From JABAYQ01 sp049890095 (GTDB taxonomy: Bacteria > Bacteroidota > Bacteroidia > Flavobacteriales > UBA7312): 64,000 nucleotides of DNA. How positions within the stretch are numbered: the first letter of the stretch is position 1; every line of letters starts with the position of its first letter. The notes beneath the pieces were generated by a model, which saw nothing but the letters and a program-made list of their open reading frames with translations, made no database searches and had not been told where the DNA came from. Below are positions 34,870 through 43,150 of the stretch, one piece after another. The position numbers and the translations under genes are program-made. The stretch lies in NCBI GenBank assembly GCA_049890095.1, contig JBMHCD010000008.1, positions 124,001 to 188,000 of the forward strand, given 5' to 3'.

Positions 34870-35457
34870 ATGAAAAATATTTTTTTGTTAATTTCTTTCC
34901 TAGTTAGTTTAAACGTTATTGGACAAAATGTCATAGCTAAAATTAGTCCTTTTCATTTAATAGATGGTACGTTTTATACTTCTATTGAAAAAGAATTTAT
35001 AAGTGATCATTCTGTAAATATTTCTAGTGGTTATAGACTTTCAGATAATGGAGACGATAAAGGCTGGATGGGAGAAGTGCAACTTAGAAAATATCTTTTT
35101 ACTATAAAGTCATTACGTTTTGGTGAGTCGTCCTTATCAGGAGTTTTTGGAGCTTTATATGGAAATGCGAAATATTTTTCAGAATTAGAAGATTATGATG
35201 TTTTATATCCTTATGATGAAGGTTATTACCAAGATTATTATGAGAAATATGAAATTAAGCAAGGTGAAGCTGGTGTTTTGATGGGTATTCAACTAGTAGT
35301 TCAAGAAAAAGTTTCGCTTGATTTTTTTATTGGTGGTGGTTTAAGAGTCTCAGATGTTGAAGGTAAAACAAGTATAAACTTCGACCCGGTATCTCCTCAA
35401 AGAGGCTATACAGGTATTGTTCCAAAAATTGGACTAGATTTTGGGATTGTTTTTTAA
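34870..35457 (+). CDS. Exported protein, probable small outer-membrane beta-barrel
   Basis: The 195-residue product has a signal peptide (MKNIFLLISFLVSLNVIGQ) followed by alternating hydrophobic and polar strands ending in FGIVF, a typical C-terminal aromatic of outer-membrane barrels. A Tyr-, Asp- and Glu-rich central loop (about residues 100-130, YPYDEGYYQDYYEKYE) is notable. It resembles small DUF3575-like barrels; I do not recognise a specific family. An upstream ATG at 34840 directly after the lon stop would place the signal peptide 10 residues inside, so the ATG at 34870 with its own promoter box is preferred. Confidence 0.7.
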   Translation: MKNIFLLISFLVSLNVIGQNVIAKISPFHLIDGTFYTSIEKEFISDHSVNISSGYRLSDNGDDKGWMGEVQLRKYLFTIKSLRFGESSLSGVFGALYGNAKYFSELEDYDVLYPYDEGYYQDYYEKYEIKQGEAGVLMGIQLVVQEKVSLDFFIGGGLRVSDVEGKTSINFDPVSPQRGYTGIVPKIGLDFGIVF

Positions 35458-35524
35458 GAAAATTAGTCCATTTATATATTATTTGGATACTTAATTTCGT
35501 TTTATTCAAAATTATAGTTGTTTG

Positions 35525-36538
35525 ATGAGCAAGTTTATTTTAATTCTACTGTGTGTATTTTCTTTTACAAAACTTTACGCTCAATCTAGTGGAGAATTCG
35601 TATTTAATGTGCTGAATACTCCTTTTTCACCTCGAATGGCGGTGTTAAATCAACCAATTGCAATAGTTGATAAAGATGTTAATGTTGGTGTTTTAAATCC
35701 ATCTGTTTTGAATGATGAAATGCATCATCAAATTTCAATGAACTTTGTGGATTATTTTTCGGATATAAACTTTGTGGAAGCAGCATATGCATTTCCTTTA
35801 AAAGATTTTGGTACTCTTTCTACATCTTTTAAGAATGTATCCTACGGTCAGTTTATCCAAACAGATTTTTCTGCTAATCAACAAGGAACATTTAGTGCTA
35901 GTGAACAATTGATTACTATAGGGTGTAGTAAACTTATATTTCCAAAAATTCGATTAGGTACAAATGTGAAAATGGTTTTATCGTCTTTAGAGTCGTATAA
36001 TTCTGTTGCTCTTGCTTCAGACATTGCTATTTCGTATTTTGATGAAAAATCGACTTGGTCTTTTTCCTTCTTAGCAAGAAACATAGGACGTCAAATTAAC
36101 CAATATACTTCAATAAGCGAAACAATTCCATTTACCTTAGATTTTGGAGCTTCAAAAAAATTAGAACATTTACCTTTTAAATTTACAATTGGATACAATA
36201 ATTTAAATCGTTTTGATTTAACTTATTCTGGTTTATATGAAACTGAAATAGAAGAATCTAACGCTATGGGGTTTGGAAATAAGCTTTTTAGTCATTTCGA
36301 ATTTGGAGGTGAGCTAACTATTGCTAAAAGAGTAGATTTAAGATTTGGTTACAACGCTCTCAAAAGAAATGAACTAAAAGTAAATTCATATTTAGGAACT
36401 GTTGGTTTTTCTTGGGGAATGGGTGTACAATTAAATTCGTTTAGAATTGACTTTGGTAGGTCTACTTACCATTTACATGGTTCGCCAAATTATTTTTCTG
36501 TAAGTTCTAACCTTAACCAATTTTTTTCTAAAAGATGA
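35525..36538 (+). CDS. porQ: Type IX secretion system protein PorQ
   Basis: PorQ is an outer-membrane barrel of the FadL-like PorV/PorQ family. In Porphyromonas it belongs with PorU, PorV and PorZ to the attachment complex that processes T9SS cargo and joins it to A-LPS. The 337-residue protein has a signal peptide (about residues 1-20, ending LYAQ), the characteristic N-terminal FNVLNTPFSPRMAVLNQPIAI segment, VNVGVLNPSVLND, and beta-strands to the C-terminal SSNLNQFFSKR. porQ followed by cmk and then convergent ispH is a common Bacteroidota order. The ATG at 35525 is preferred to a TTG one codon earlier. Confidence 0.9.
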   Translation: MSKFILILLCVFSFTKLYAQSSGEFVFNVLNTPFSPRMAVLNQPIAIVDKDVNVGVLNPSVLNDEMHHQISMNFVDYFSDINFVEAAYAFPLKDFGTLSTSFKNVSYGQFIQTDFSANQQGTFSASEQLITIGCSKLIFPKIRLGTNVKMVLSSLESYNSVALASDIAISYFDEKSTWSFSFLARNIGRQINQYTSISETIPFTLDFGASKKLEHLPFKFTIGYNNLNRFDLTYSGLYETEIEESNAMGFGNKLFSHFEFGGELTIAKRVDLRFGYNALKRNELKVNSYLGTVGFSWGMGVQLNSFRIDFGRSTYHLHGSPNYFSVSSNLNQFFSKR

Positions 36539-37209
36539 AAAAGATAAATATTGCTATTGATGGTCATTCTTCGTGTGGAAAAAGCACGATAGCAAAAGAT
36601 TTGGCTAAACATTTTAATTATACTTACATTGACTCTGGTGCAATGTACCGATCAGTTTGTTTGTATTGTTTAGAAAATAATATAATGCAGAATGGTAAAT
36701 TAGATCAACAAAAATTATTGCAACATTTAGATAAAATTGAGATAACCTTTTCATTTGACAATGAGTTAAATAAAGCTCAAACTATTATGAATGGAAAAAA
36801 TATTGAAGATAAAATTAGAACACTGTATGTTTCTCAGAACGTAAGTATAATAAGTAAAATTAAAGAAGTCAGACAGAAACTAATTTTTTTACAAAGAAAA
36901 ATTGGCGAAAATAAAGGGGTTGTAATGGATGGTAGAGATATTGGTTCAGTTGTTTTCCCTGATGCAGAGTTAAAATTGTTTATTACCGCTTCTATTGAAG
37001 AAAGAGCTCGAAGAAGGTTTTCCGATTTACAGGATGTTAGTTATGATGATGTTCTTGAAAATCTAATGAAGCGTGATGCTGATGATTCAAATCGTAATGA
37101 AAATCCATTAATTCAAGCTAGTGATTCTATTTTAGTGGATAATACAAACATGACTAAAAAAGAGCAATTCGATAAAATCATAGCATTGTGCGTTCAAGCT
37201 ATGAACTAA
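36535..37209 (+). CDS. cmk: Cytidylate kinase
   Basis: Cmk phosphorylates CMP and dCMP to the diphosphates. The 224-residue protein has the P-loop DGHSSCGKST (about residues 8-17), YIDSGAMYRS with CMP-binding residues, the VVMDGRDIGSVVFPDAELKLFITAS block and the ARRRF LID-region arginines. The bacterial CMP-domain insert is present (about 65-110). Its ATG overlaps the porQ stop by four bases (ATGA), so the two are translationally linked. The last 11 bases overlap the convergent ispH gene. Confidence 0.95.
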   Translation: MKKINIAIDGHSSCGKSTIAKDLAKHFNYTYIDSGAMYRSVCLYCLENNIMQNGKLDQQKLLQHLDKIEITFSFDNELNKAQTIMNGKNIEDKIRTLYVSQNVSIISKIKEVRQKLIFLQRKIGENKGVVMDGRDIGSVVFPDAELKLFITASIEERARRRFSDLQDVSYDDVLENLMKRDADDSNRNENPLIQASDSILVDNTNMTKKEQFDKIIALCVQAMN

Positions 37210-38425
37210 CGAACGGTTTCATAACTTGTTCAATAGATTTTTTATTTTCGAAATAGCCTAATAATTTTAATAATACATTTTCTACTATAGCATCTGGACA
37301 AGATGCACCAGAGGTGAGAATAATGCTTACTTTTTCTTTGGATGGAATAAAGTTTTTAGTTGAAAGCATTTTTTTGTTTATATAATCAAAGTGATGTATT
37401 AAAGTGTTGCTTTCAATCTCTGATTCCGATTTTATATAAAATGTTGTTAGTTTCTTTTCGCACAATTCTACTAAATGGGAGGTGTTTGAACTATTGTAAC
37501 CACCTACAACTATAGCAATATCGGCTTCTTCTTCTAATAATCCATAAGTTGATTTTTGATTTTCATTAGTTGCATAACATAGTGTATCTCTAGTATCAGC
37601 AAAATGATCTTTGTAATTATCAACTCCGTATTTTTCCGAAATGGTATCTTTCAGAAATGTGGAAATTTCTACTGTTTCGCTTGCCAACATAGTGGTTTGA
37701 TTTACAACTCCTATTTTAATAAGGTCTTTGTAAATATTAAATCCTTTAGAATACTTTCCATCAAAATAATCTAAAAATTCTTGTTCATTTTTATTACCAA
37801 GTATTACTTGCTTAAGAAATTTTGCTTCTTCTAAATCTTTAATAATAAGCGAAGGAGAGTTTTGATATGAATGTGAGAAAGTAGCTTTTGTTTCTTCATG
37901 ATTGTATTTACCATGAATGATAATTGTAAAGTTGTTTTTTGCAATACTTTCTGCCTTTTTCCATACTCTAGTAACAAATGGGCAAGTAGTATCGTAATTT
38001 TCTAAGCTAACCCCTTTTTCTTTCAGAATGTTTTCAATTTCAATAGTAGTACCAAATGCTGGTGTTATAACTACGTCATCTTTGCTAATTTCATCCCATG
38101 GGATCAACTGATTACCTTTAGTATCCATAATGAATTTTAAACCTTTAGACAGCAAATCTTCATTTACGATAGGGTTGTGAATCATTTGACTTAAGAGATA
38201 AATATTTTTATTGGGATTCTGTTCTATAGCTTTGTAAGAAATTTCAATTGCATTTTCAACACCAAAACAAAAACCAAAATGTCTAGCTAATTTGAATTCA
38301 ACAGGACCAAAGTCTAGAGTGGTAGGAGTAAAATCTTTTTTCTTTAAATCAAGACTTTTTCTTTTGTCTTTTATAGTTTTTATTATAGATGATTGATAAA
38401 AATCTGGAACGTCAAAATTTCTCAT
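37199..38425 (-). CDS. ispH: 4-hydroxy-3-methylbut-2-enyl diphosphate reductase (long form)
   Basis: IspH is the last enzyme of the MEP isoprenoid pathway, reducing HMBPP to IPP and DMAPP with a [4Fe-4S] cluster. The three cluster cysteines are Cys53 (GFCFGVENA), Cys148 (DTTCPFVTRVWKKAE) and Cys376 (SGASCPD); HNPIVNE and HGKYNHEE supply the substrate His and catalytic Glu. At 408 residues it is longer than the E. coli enzyme, with an N-terminal extension of about 45 residues, like plant and cyanobacterial forms. Its promoter box TATTTTTG is 21 bases upstream, and the divergent pdxH box lies two bases beyond. Confidence 0.96.
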   Translation of the reverse strand: MRNFDVPDFYQSSIIKTIKDKRKSLDLKKKDFTPTTLDFGPVEFKLARHFGFCFGVENAIEISYKAIEQNPNKNIYLLSQMIHNPIVNEDLLSKGLKFIMDTKGNQLIPWDEISKDDVVITPAFGTTIEIENILKEKGVSLENYDTTCPFVTRVWKKAESIAKNNFTIIIHGKYNHEETKATFSHSYQNSPSLIIKDLEEAKFLKQVILGNKNEQEFLDYFDGKYSKGFNIYKDLIKIGVVNQTTMLASETVEISTFLKDTISEKYGVDNYKDHFADTRDTLCYATNENQKSTYGLLEEEADIAIVVGGYNSSNTSHLVELCEKKLTTFYIKSESEIESNTLIHHFDYINKKMLSTKNFIPSKEKVSIILTSGASCPDAIVENVLLKLLGYFENKKSIEQVMKPFVSS

Positions 38426-38446
38426 TATGTTAATTTAAAGTACGAA

Positions 38447-38454
38447 CAAAAATA
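38447..38454 (-). promoter_or_regulatory. -7 box of ispH
   Basis: TATTTTTG on the minus strand, two bases from the divergent pdxH box. Polymerase could probably not occupy both at once. Confidence 0.5.
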
Positions 38455-38456
38455 GG

Positions 38457-38464
38457 TAAATTTG
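38457..38464 (+). promoter_or_regulatory. -7 box of pdxH, leaderless type
   Basis: TAAATTTG ends four bases before the pdxH ATG, predicting an mRNA that starts at the A of ATG. Confidence 0.6.
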
Positions 38465-38468
38465 ACTT

Positions 38469-39104
38469 ATGAGTGATTTAAAAAATATTAGGACAGATTA
38501 TCAGATGGGTCAATTGAATCAATCCGACTTAAATTCATCTCCATTTCTTTTTTTTAAACAATGGATGAAAACAGCTGTTGAGCGAGTTAAAAAAGATCCA
38601 AACGCATTTGTATTATCTACTATTTCTGAATCCAATTTCCCTTCCTCTAGAGTAGTTTTGTTAAGAGGAGTAGAGAAGGATGGTTTTTGTTTTTTTACGA
38701 ATTATAACAGTGAGAAATCTCAGTCTATTTTTAAAAATAATAAGGTTTCTATGACTTTTTATTGGCCTGAAATAGAACGACAAGTTAGGATTAATGGAAT
38801 TGCTCAAAAAACTACTTCTGAATACTCAGACAATTATTTTAAATCCCGACCTTATTCAAGTAAAATTGGAGCATGGTCTTCCAATCAAAGTAGTCAAATA
38901 GAAACTCGTGACGAACTAGAAAATAAGGTTGAATTCTATAAGAATAAATTTCCGAAGGATGTTCCTAGACCTGATTTTTGGGGTGGATTTATCATTGTTC
39001 CGTGTCAATTTGAATTTTGGCAGGGAAGGTCAAATCGTCTTCATGATCGTTTTGTCTATTCTCTTGTAGATGGAAAATGGGAAATTGTGCGTTTAGCTCC
39101 TTAA
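38469..39104 (+). CDS. pdxH: Pyridoxamine 5'-phosphate oxidase
   Basis: PdxH is the FMN-dependent oxidase that makes pyridoxal 5'-phosphate from pyridoxine or pyridoxamine phosphate. The 211-residue protein shows the RTDYQMGQL opening, SSRVVLLRGVEKDGFCFFTNYNSEKS (FMN phosphate binding, about residues 54-80), FYWPEIERQVRINGIAQK, YFKSRPYSSKIGAWSSNQSS and the C-terminal FWQGRSNRLHDRF substrate motif ending in RLAP. Length and motifs are typical of the family. Its last 12 bases overlap the convergent RNA methyltransferase gene. Confidence 0.96.
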   Translation: MSDLKNIRTDYQMGQLNQSDLNSSPFLFFKQWMKTAVERVKKDPNAFVLSTISESNFPSSRVVLLRGVEKDGFCFFTNYNSEKSQSIFKNNKVSMTFYWPEIERQVRINGIAQKTTSEYSDNYFKSRPYSSKIGAWSSNQSSQIETRDELENKVEFYKNKFPKDVPRPDFWGGFIIVPCQFEFWQGRSNRLHDRFVYSLVDGKWEIVRLAP

Positions 39105-39767
39105 TCGATTTTTTAAAAAATCCTTTTCAACAATATCGCACCTATCTATACTATATCTTAACCAGTTTAGTAAAATAATATCCTTTTCTTTTTGATTTAA
39201 ACGCCAGTCTATTGTAGAATTATTCAATTTTGTTCTCAAATGATTTAGGCAAATTGCAGCTGAAACCGACAAATTAAAACTTTCGGTAAAGCCATACATT
39301 GGGATATAAATAAATTCGTCTGCCTCTTCCATAACGATTTGGCTTAATCCTTTAGTTTCAGTGCCAAAAAACAATGCTGCTTTTCCATTGTGTATATTAA
39401 AGTCGTTGAGTGTTTGACTAGTTTTGTGTGGGCTTGTAGCGACTATTCGATAGCCTTGTTTTTTTAGTTTTTTAATACAATCAATCGTATTATCTTTTTT
39501 ATGCTTGTAGTGGTTTATGCTTAACCAATTCGATGCACCCATAGCAACTTCTGAGTCAGGCTTAAATTCGTTATAATTTTCGATGATATGTATATCTTGA
39601 ATTCCAAAACAATCGCATGATCTTAAAACGGCACTTGCATTTAAGGGTTGATAAATATTTTCTAAAACTACCGTAAAATATTTGGTTCGTTCATTAAGAT
39701 TTTTTTCGAATAAAGTTTTTCGTTCTTCGGTAATACAATTACTTAAATGTTGAATTAGCTTTTTCAT
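39093..39767 (-). CDS. TrmH/SpoU-family RNA 2'-O-methyltransferase
   Basis: This 224-residue protein is a SPOUT-class methyltransferase. Its motif 1 is NIYQPLNASAVLRSCDCFG (about residues 37-55) with the catalytic Asn and Arg; motif 2 is ALFFGTETKGLS; motif 3 is IPMYGFTESFNLSVSAAICL. The length and C-terminal extension fit TrmH, which methylates G18 of tRNA, but related rRNA enzymes cannot be excluded. It overlaps fmt by one base (TAATG), so both translation-related enzymes are co-expressed. Confidence 0.87.
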   Translation of the reverse strand: MKKLIQHLSNCITEERKTLFEKNLNERTKYFTVVLENIYQPLNASAVLRSCDCFGIQDIHIIENYNEFKPDSEVAMGASNWLSINHYKHKKDNTIDCIKKLKKQGYRIVATSPHKTSQTLNDFNIHNGKAALFFGTETKGLSQIVMEEADEFIYIPMYGFTESFNLSVSAAICLNHLRTKLNNSTIDWRLNQKEKDIILLNWLRYSIDRCDIVEKDFLKNRLRS

Positions 39768-40708
39768 TATTCAAATCGAAAGTCATCGTTTATTTTAAAC
39801 CCTCTCAAAAAATCTTCAATTTTCATTCTTTTTTTACCAGATAGTTGTAATTCTAAAATTTCAATAAAGCCTTTTTTTGTAGCTACTTTTAGAAAGGATT
39901 TGTTGTCGGATATGATAAATCCATTTTCAAATTTATGATTTTTGTATTCAACTTTTGATTGAAAAACTTTTAAAGTTAAATCTTTACCGTTAGTTAAATT
40001 AGTCCAAGCTGCTGGGTATGGTGATAATCCTCTTATTTTATTATGTATTTTTTCAGGATAATCATTCCAGTTTAGTTTACATAAAGGTTTGAAAATTTTC
40101 GGAGCTTCACTTATTTCTCCATTTTGAGAAATAGCATTTACCTTATTATTAGAAATTAAATCTACAGTTTTACAAACTAAATTACTTCCGATGTTCATTA
40201 ATTTGTCGTGGAGTTCTCCAGCGGTTTCGTTTTCTGAAATAGATATTTTTTCTTGAAGAATAATCTCTCCAGTATCAATTTTTTCTTCAATAAAAAATGT
40301 TGTAACTCCACTTTGTTTTTCTCCATTAATTATAGCCCAATTAATAGGTGCTGCACCTCTGTATTTTGGTAATAAAGAAGCATGAAGATTTATGGTTCCT
40401 TTATTGGGCATTGACCAAACTATTTTTGGTAACATCCGAAAAGCTACAACTATTTGTAGATTGGCATTCAAAGATTTTAATTCTTGAATAAATTTTTCAT
40501 CTTTTAAATTGTGAGGTTGAAGTACTTTTAAGTTTTGTTGAATAGCATAATCTTTCACAGAAGAAGATCGCATTTTTTGACCTCTTCCAGCTGGCCTATC
40601 TGGTGCAGTAATAACTGCTACAATTTTATATTCAGATTCTACTAACGCTTTTAGCGATGCAGTAGCAAAATCTGGAGTTCCCATAAATACAATTCTTAAT
40701 TCATTCAT
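39767..40708 (-). CDS. fmt: Methionyl-tRNA formyltransferase
   Basis: Fmt formylates initiator Met-tRNA using 10-formyl-tetrahydrofolate. The 313-residue protein has the N-terminal formyltransferase domain: MGTPDFATASLKAL, TAPDRPAGRGQKMRSSSVKDYA, the catalytic segment GTINLHASLLPKYRGAAPI with Asn and His, and the active-site Asp in EEKIDTGEIILQ. The C-terminal tRNA-binding OB-like domain includes IRGLSPYPAAWT. It lies 13 bases after the recQ tail frame and overlaps the SpoU gene, near the end of a long minus-strand unit. Confidence 0.96.
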   Translation of the reverse strand: MNELRIVFMGTPDFATASLKALVESEYKIVAVITAPDRPAGRGQKMRSSSVKDYAIQQNLKVLQPHNLKDEKFIQELKSLNANLQIVVAFRMLPKIVWSMPNKGTINLHASLLPKYRGAAPINWAIINGEKQSGVTTFFIEEKIDTGEIILQEKISISENETAGELHDKLMNIGSNLVCKTVDLISNNKVNAISQNGEISEAPKIFKPLCKLNWNDYPEKIHNKIRGLSPYPAAWTNLTNGKDLTLKVFQSKVEYKNHKFENGFIISDNKSFLKVATKKGFIEILELQLSGKKRMKIEDFLRGFKINDDFRFE

Positions 40709-40721
40709 TAAACAAATCTAA

Positions 40722-40937
40722 TTATTCTATCCAAATTAGATGATTCTTATCATTAATATATAATTGTTCATTTTCTAGTAGATATTCTATTACTTTGATA
40801 TAGCTTTCTTTTGTTTCTTCGCTAGCATTGGAAAGTAATTCTTCAATATTTTGCTTTTTATTTAAAATGTTAGTTTTTATCACGTTTTTAATTTGAACAA
40901 ATTGTTTATTATCTACAAACTTTTTTTGCCTAAACAT
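40722..40937 (-). pseudogene. RecQ C-terminal tail, separated by a -1 frameshift
   Basis: This 71-codon frame begins inside the end of recQ, in the -1 frame relative to it. Its content (NIEELLSNASEETKESYIKVIEYLLENEQLYIN, then NHLIWIE) looks like a small winged-helix tail of the kind that ends long Bacteroidota RecQ proteins. The two frames meet at a run of seven A on the minus strand (T at 40921-40927). One extra A would join them into a protein of about 638 residues, the usual length of that family as I know it. It may be a true indel, a sequencing error at the homopolymer, or programmed slippage. A free-standing small gene with the internal ATG is less likely. Confidence 0.6.
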
Positions 40938-42625
40938 ATGTCACATTTATAGCAATTTTGTAATCTTTTTTGACCAAAATAAGCCAATATCATACTACTT
41001 CTGCACATAGAATTCTGTTGGACATAGTTTATTATACTGTTTGCTTTTTGAATATCTTTTTTCTTACTAAGTTTTATATTTTGCTTGGTAAATGTGATTT
41101 TGTTTGCATCGATTCTTTGGTTAATAAAATAGATTTTTGGATTAGTATTTTGCTTGATGTAATCTAAAAGTTCCAACTCATGTAGTTTTTCAAGAGATTT
41201 AATTAGCACATTTATATTAATCCCACATCGTTTAGAAATCAAATTTTCCTTAATGTTTATATACGTATCAAAAATTCCAGAATACGACCTTAAGAGTGTT
41301 TTGATTACTATATCGTACTGTGCATTTGCAATTTGAAATTGATATAAATCGTTATGTGATGATTTAATATGAATTTTTGAGGGTTGATGTACAGCTTCAC
41401 TAAGTTTTATAAGCTCTTCTTTTTCTAGTATTTTAAGGCTATTGTAGGTTTTTAGTTGATCTAGCGAATAATTTTGACAAAAAGACGTTATGTCAAATTC
41501 ATATTGTTCAATAGTAGAAATAGGTCCAATTGCAATATTAAATTGATTTACTAAAGATTGATATACTTTTTGGATATACTTTTTGTCAGGATATTTTGTC
41601 GAAATTTGATTTTTTAAGCTAAGTATTTTTTGGTCGTTATATAAAATATAGCAATTTGCTTCTTTTCCATCTCTACCAGCTCTACCAGATTCTTGAAAAT
41701 AAGATTCAATACTGTTGGGTATATGTGTATGAATTACAGTTTTTACGTTTGATTTGTCAATACCCATACCAAAAGCATTTGTAGCAACCATTGCTCTAGC
41801 ATGATTTTGGCTCCATTCTTTTTGTTTTTTATCACGTTCATTTATGTGTAGTCCACCATGAAAATAATGGGAAGGAATTTTATTTTTGTTGAGAAACTGA
41901 GCAATTAGTTTAGTGTCTTTTCTGGTATTGCAATAGACTATTGAACTTCCTTTTTTTTGATTTAAAATTTTTAATAGTTCAGTGTAAATATCTTCTGTTT
42001 TTCGAACGTTGTATGAAAGCTCTTTTCTGAAAAAACTATGAGAAATAACATTTTTTTTATTGAATAAAAGTTTTTTTTGAATATCCTCGATGACGTCAGA
42101 CGTTGCACTTGCCGTAAGTGCAATAACAGGTGCATGGCATATAGTACGTAAATCGCTTATTTTACGATACGATGGTCGAAAGTCATAACCCCACTCGGAG
42201 ATACAATGTGCTTCATCTACAGCGATCAAATTGATATTCATTTTATCAATCCTTTGTTTTACTAAGTCATTTTGTAGTTTTTCTGGAGATAGATATAAAA
42301 ATTTATACCCTCCATAAATACAGTTATCAAGAGCAATATCGAGTTCAGAATAGCTTAAGCCAGAATGGATAGCTATTGCTTTTATGTTTTTTTTGTGCAG
42401 AGTATCAATTTGATCTTTCATCAAAGCTATTAGAGGTGAAATAACTATACAGATTCCTTCTTGTAATAATGCAGGAACTTGAAAACATACAGATTTTCCT
42501 CCTCCTGTTGGTAATAAAGCAAGAGTATCTTTTTTTTCAAATATGGATTGTATAATTTTTTCTTGAGAAGCTCTAAAAGAATCGAATCCCCAATAATGAT
42601 TTAATATTTCTAGAGGCGTTTTCAT
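40913..42625 (-). CDS. recQ: ATP-dependent DNA helicase RecQ, C-terminus frameshifted
   Basis: RecQ is a 3'-5' DNA helicase acting in recombination and replication-fork repair. The 570 residues contain Walker A LPTGGGKS (38-45), DEAH at 137-140 with the aromatic-rich loop ISEWGYDF, SATAT-like ALTASATSD, the helicase-C motifs YCNTRKDT, MVATNAFGMGIDKSNV and QESGRAGRDG, and the zinc site Cys541, Cys558, Cys561 and Cys564. The frame stops six residues after the last zinc cysteine, at A7, and the sequence continues in the -1 frame at 40722-40937. The helicase core is complete, so some activity is likely even without the tail. It lies 12 bases after the ATPase gene. Confidence 0.93.
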   Translation of the reverse strand: MKTPLEILNHYWGFDSFRASQEKIIQSIFEKKDTLALLPTGGGKSVCFQVPALLQEGICIVISPLIALMKDQIDTLHKKNIKAIAIHSGLSYSELDIALDNCIYGGYKFLYLSPEKLQNDLVKQRIDKMNINLIAVDEAHCISEWGYDFRPSYRKISDLRTICHAPVIALTASATSDVIEDIQKKLLFNKKNVISHSFFRKELSYNVRKTEDIYTELLKILNQKKGSSIVYCNTRKDTKLIAQFLNKNKIPSHYFHGGLHINERDKKQKEWSQNHARAMVATNAFGMGIDKSNVKTVIHTHIPNSIESYFQESGRAGRDGKEANCYILYNDQKILSLKNQISTKYPDKKYIQKVYQSLVNQFNIAIGPISTIEQYEFDITSFCQNYSLDQLKTYNSLKILEKEELIKLSEAVHQPSKIHIKSSHNDLYQFQIANAQYDIVIKTLLRSYSGIFDTYINIKENLISKRCGININVLIKSLEKLHELELLDYIKQNTNPKIYFINQRIDANKITFTKQNIKLSKKKDIQKANSIINYVQQNSMCRSSMILAYFGQKRLQNCYKCDICLGKKSL

Positions 42626-42637
42626 TTTATGTTGTTG

Positions 42638-43150
42638 TCAGCACTGTAAGTAATCTTTTATAAATTGTAGTCTGTTACTAACAGTATCTTTTGGAATAAT
42701 GATTACTTTATAACCTAAAGTGGTATAAATTTCTTTCAATTTAAGAAAAATTTTTTCGGCCTGATAGATATTTTCTAATCGTTCACTATCGTTTACGTAA
42801 ATTTCTGACCAAAATGGAGCAATAAAAACAGTGTTGAAATATTTTAACTCTTTTGCTAGTTGTAAATAATTTTCAGGAACTTTAATTCCGTTTAGCTGCA
42901 TGTATGCTAACCCATCAATAAAACTTCTGTCATAAAATTGAATTCCAGTTTTTGCTGAGTGAAATTGTTCTATTCTTTTTTCAAATACTATTTGTTCAAA
43001 AGAAAGATCTTTTTCAGATTGAATAATTTTTTGATTATGTATAATCTCTCTTGAGATTTCATCAAAACAGAAGTACCCAGTTTCTTTTAGTTTATTTATT
43101 AGAGTTGTTTTGCCTGAAGATGGACCACCAGTGATTACAATTTTTTTCAT
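42638..43150 (-). CDS. P-loop ATPase/kinase-like protein (AAA_28 type)
   Basis: This 170-residue protein has Walker A ITGGPSSGKTTLI (about residues 5-17), a FDEISREII segment and FYDRSFIDGLAYMQLNG, typical of the AAA_28 group of small predicted ATPases or kinases related to NadR-type kinases. The DRS motif probably provides the catalytic Asp. The substrate is unknown. Its ATG overlaps the stop of the ZIP transporter (TAATG), and recQ follows 12 bases later. Confidence 0.82.
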   Translation of the reverse strand: MKKIVITGGPSSGKTTLINKLKETGYFCFDEISREIIHNQKIIQSEKDLSFEQIVFEKRIEQFHSAKTGIQFYDRSFIDGLAYMQLNGIKVPENYLQLAKELKYFNTVFIAPFWSEIYVNDSERLENIYQAEKIFLKLKEIYTTLGYKVIIIPKDTVSNRLQFIKDYLQC

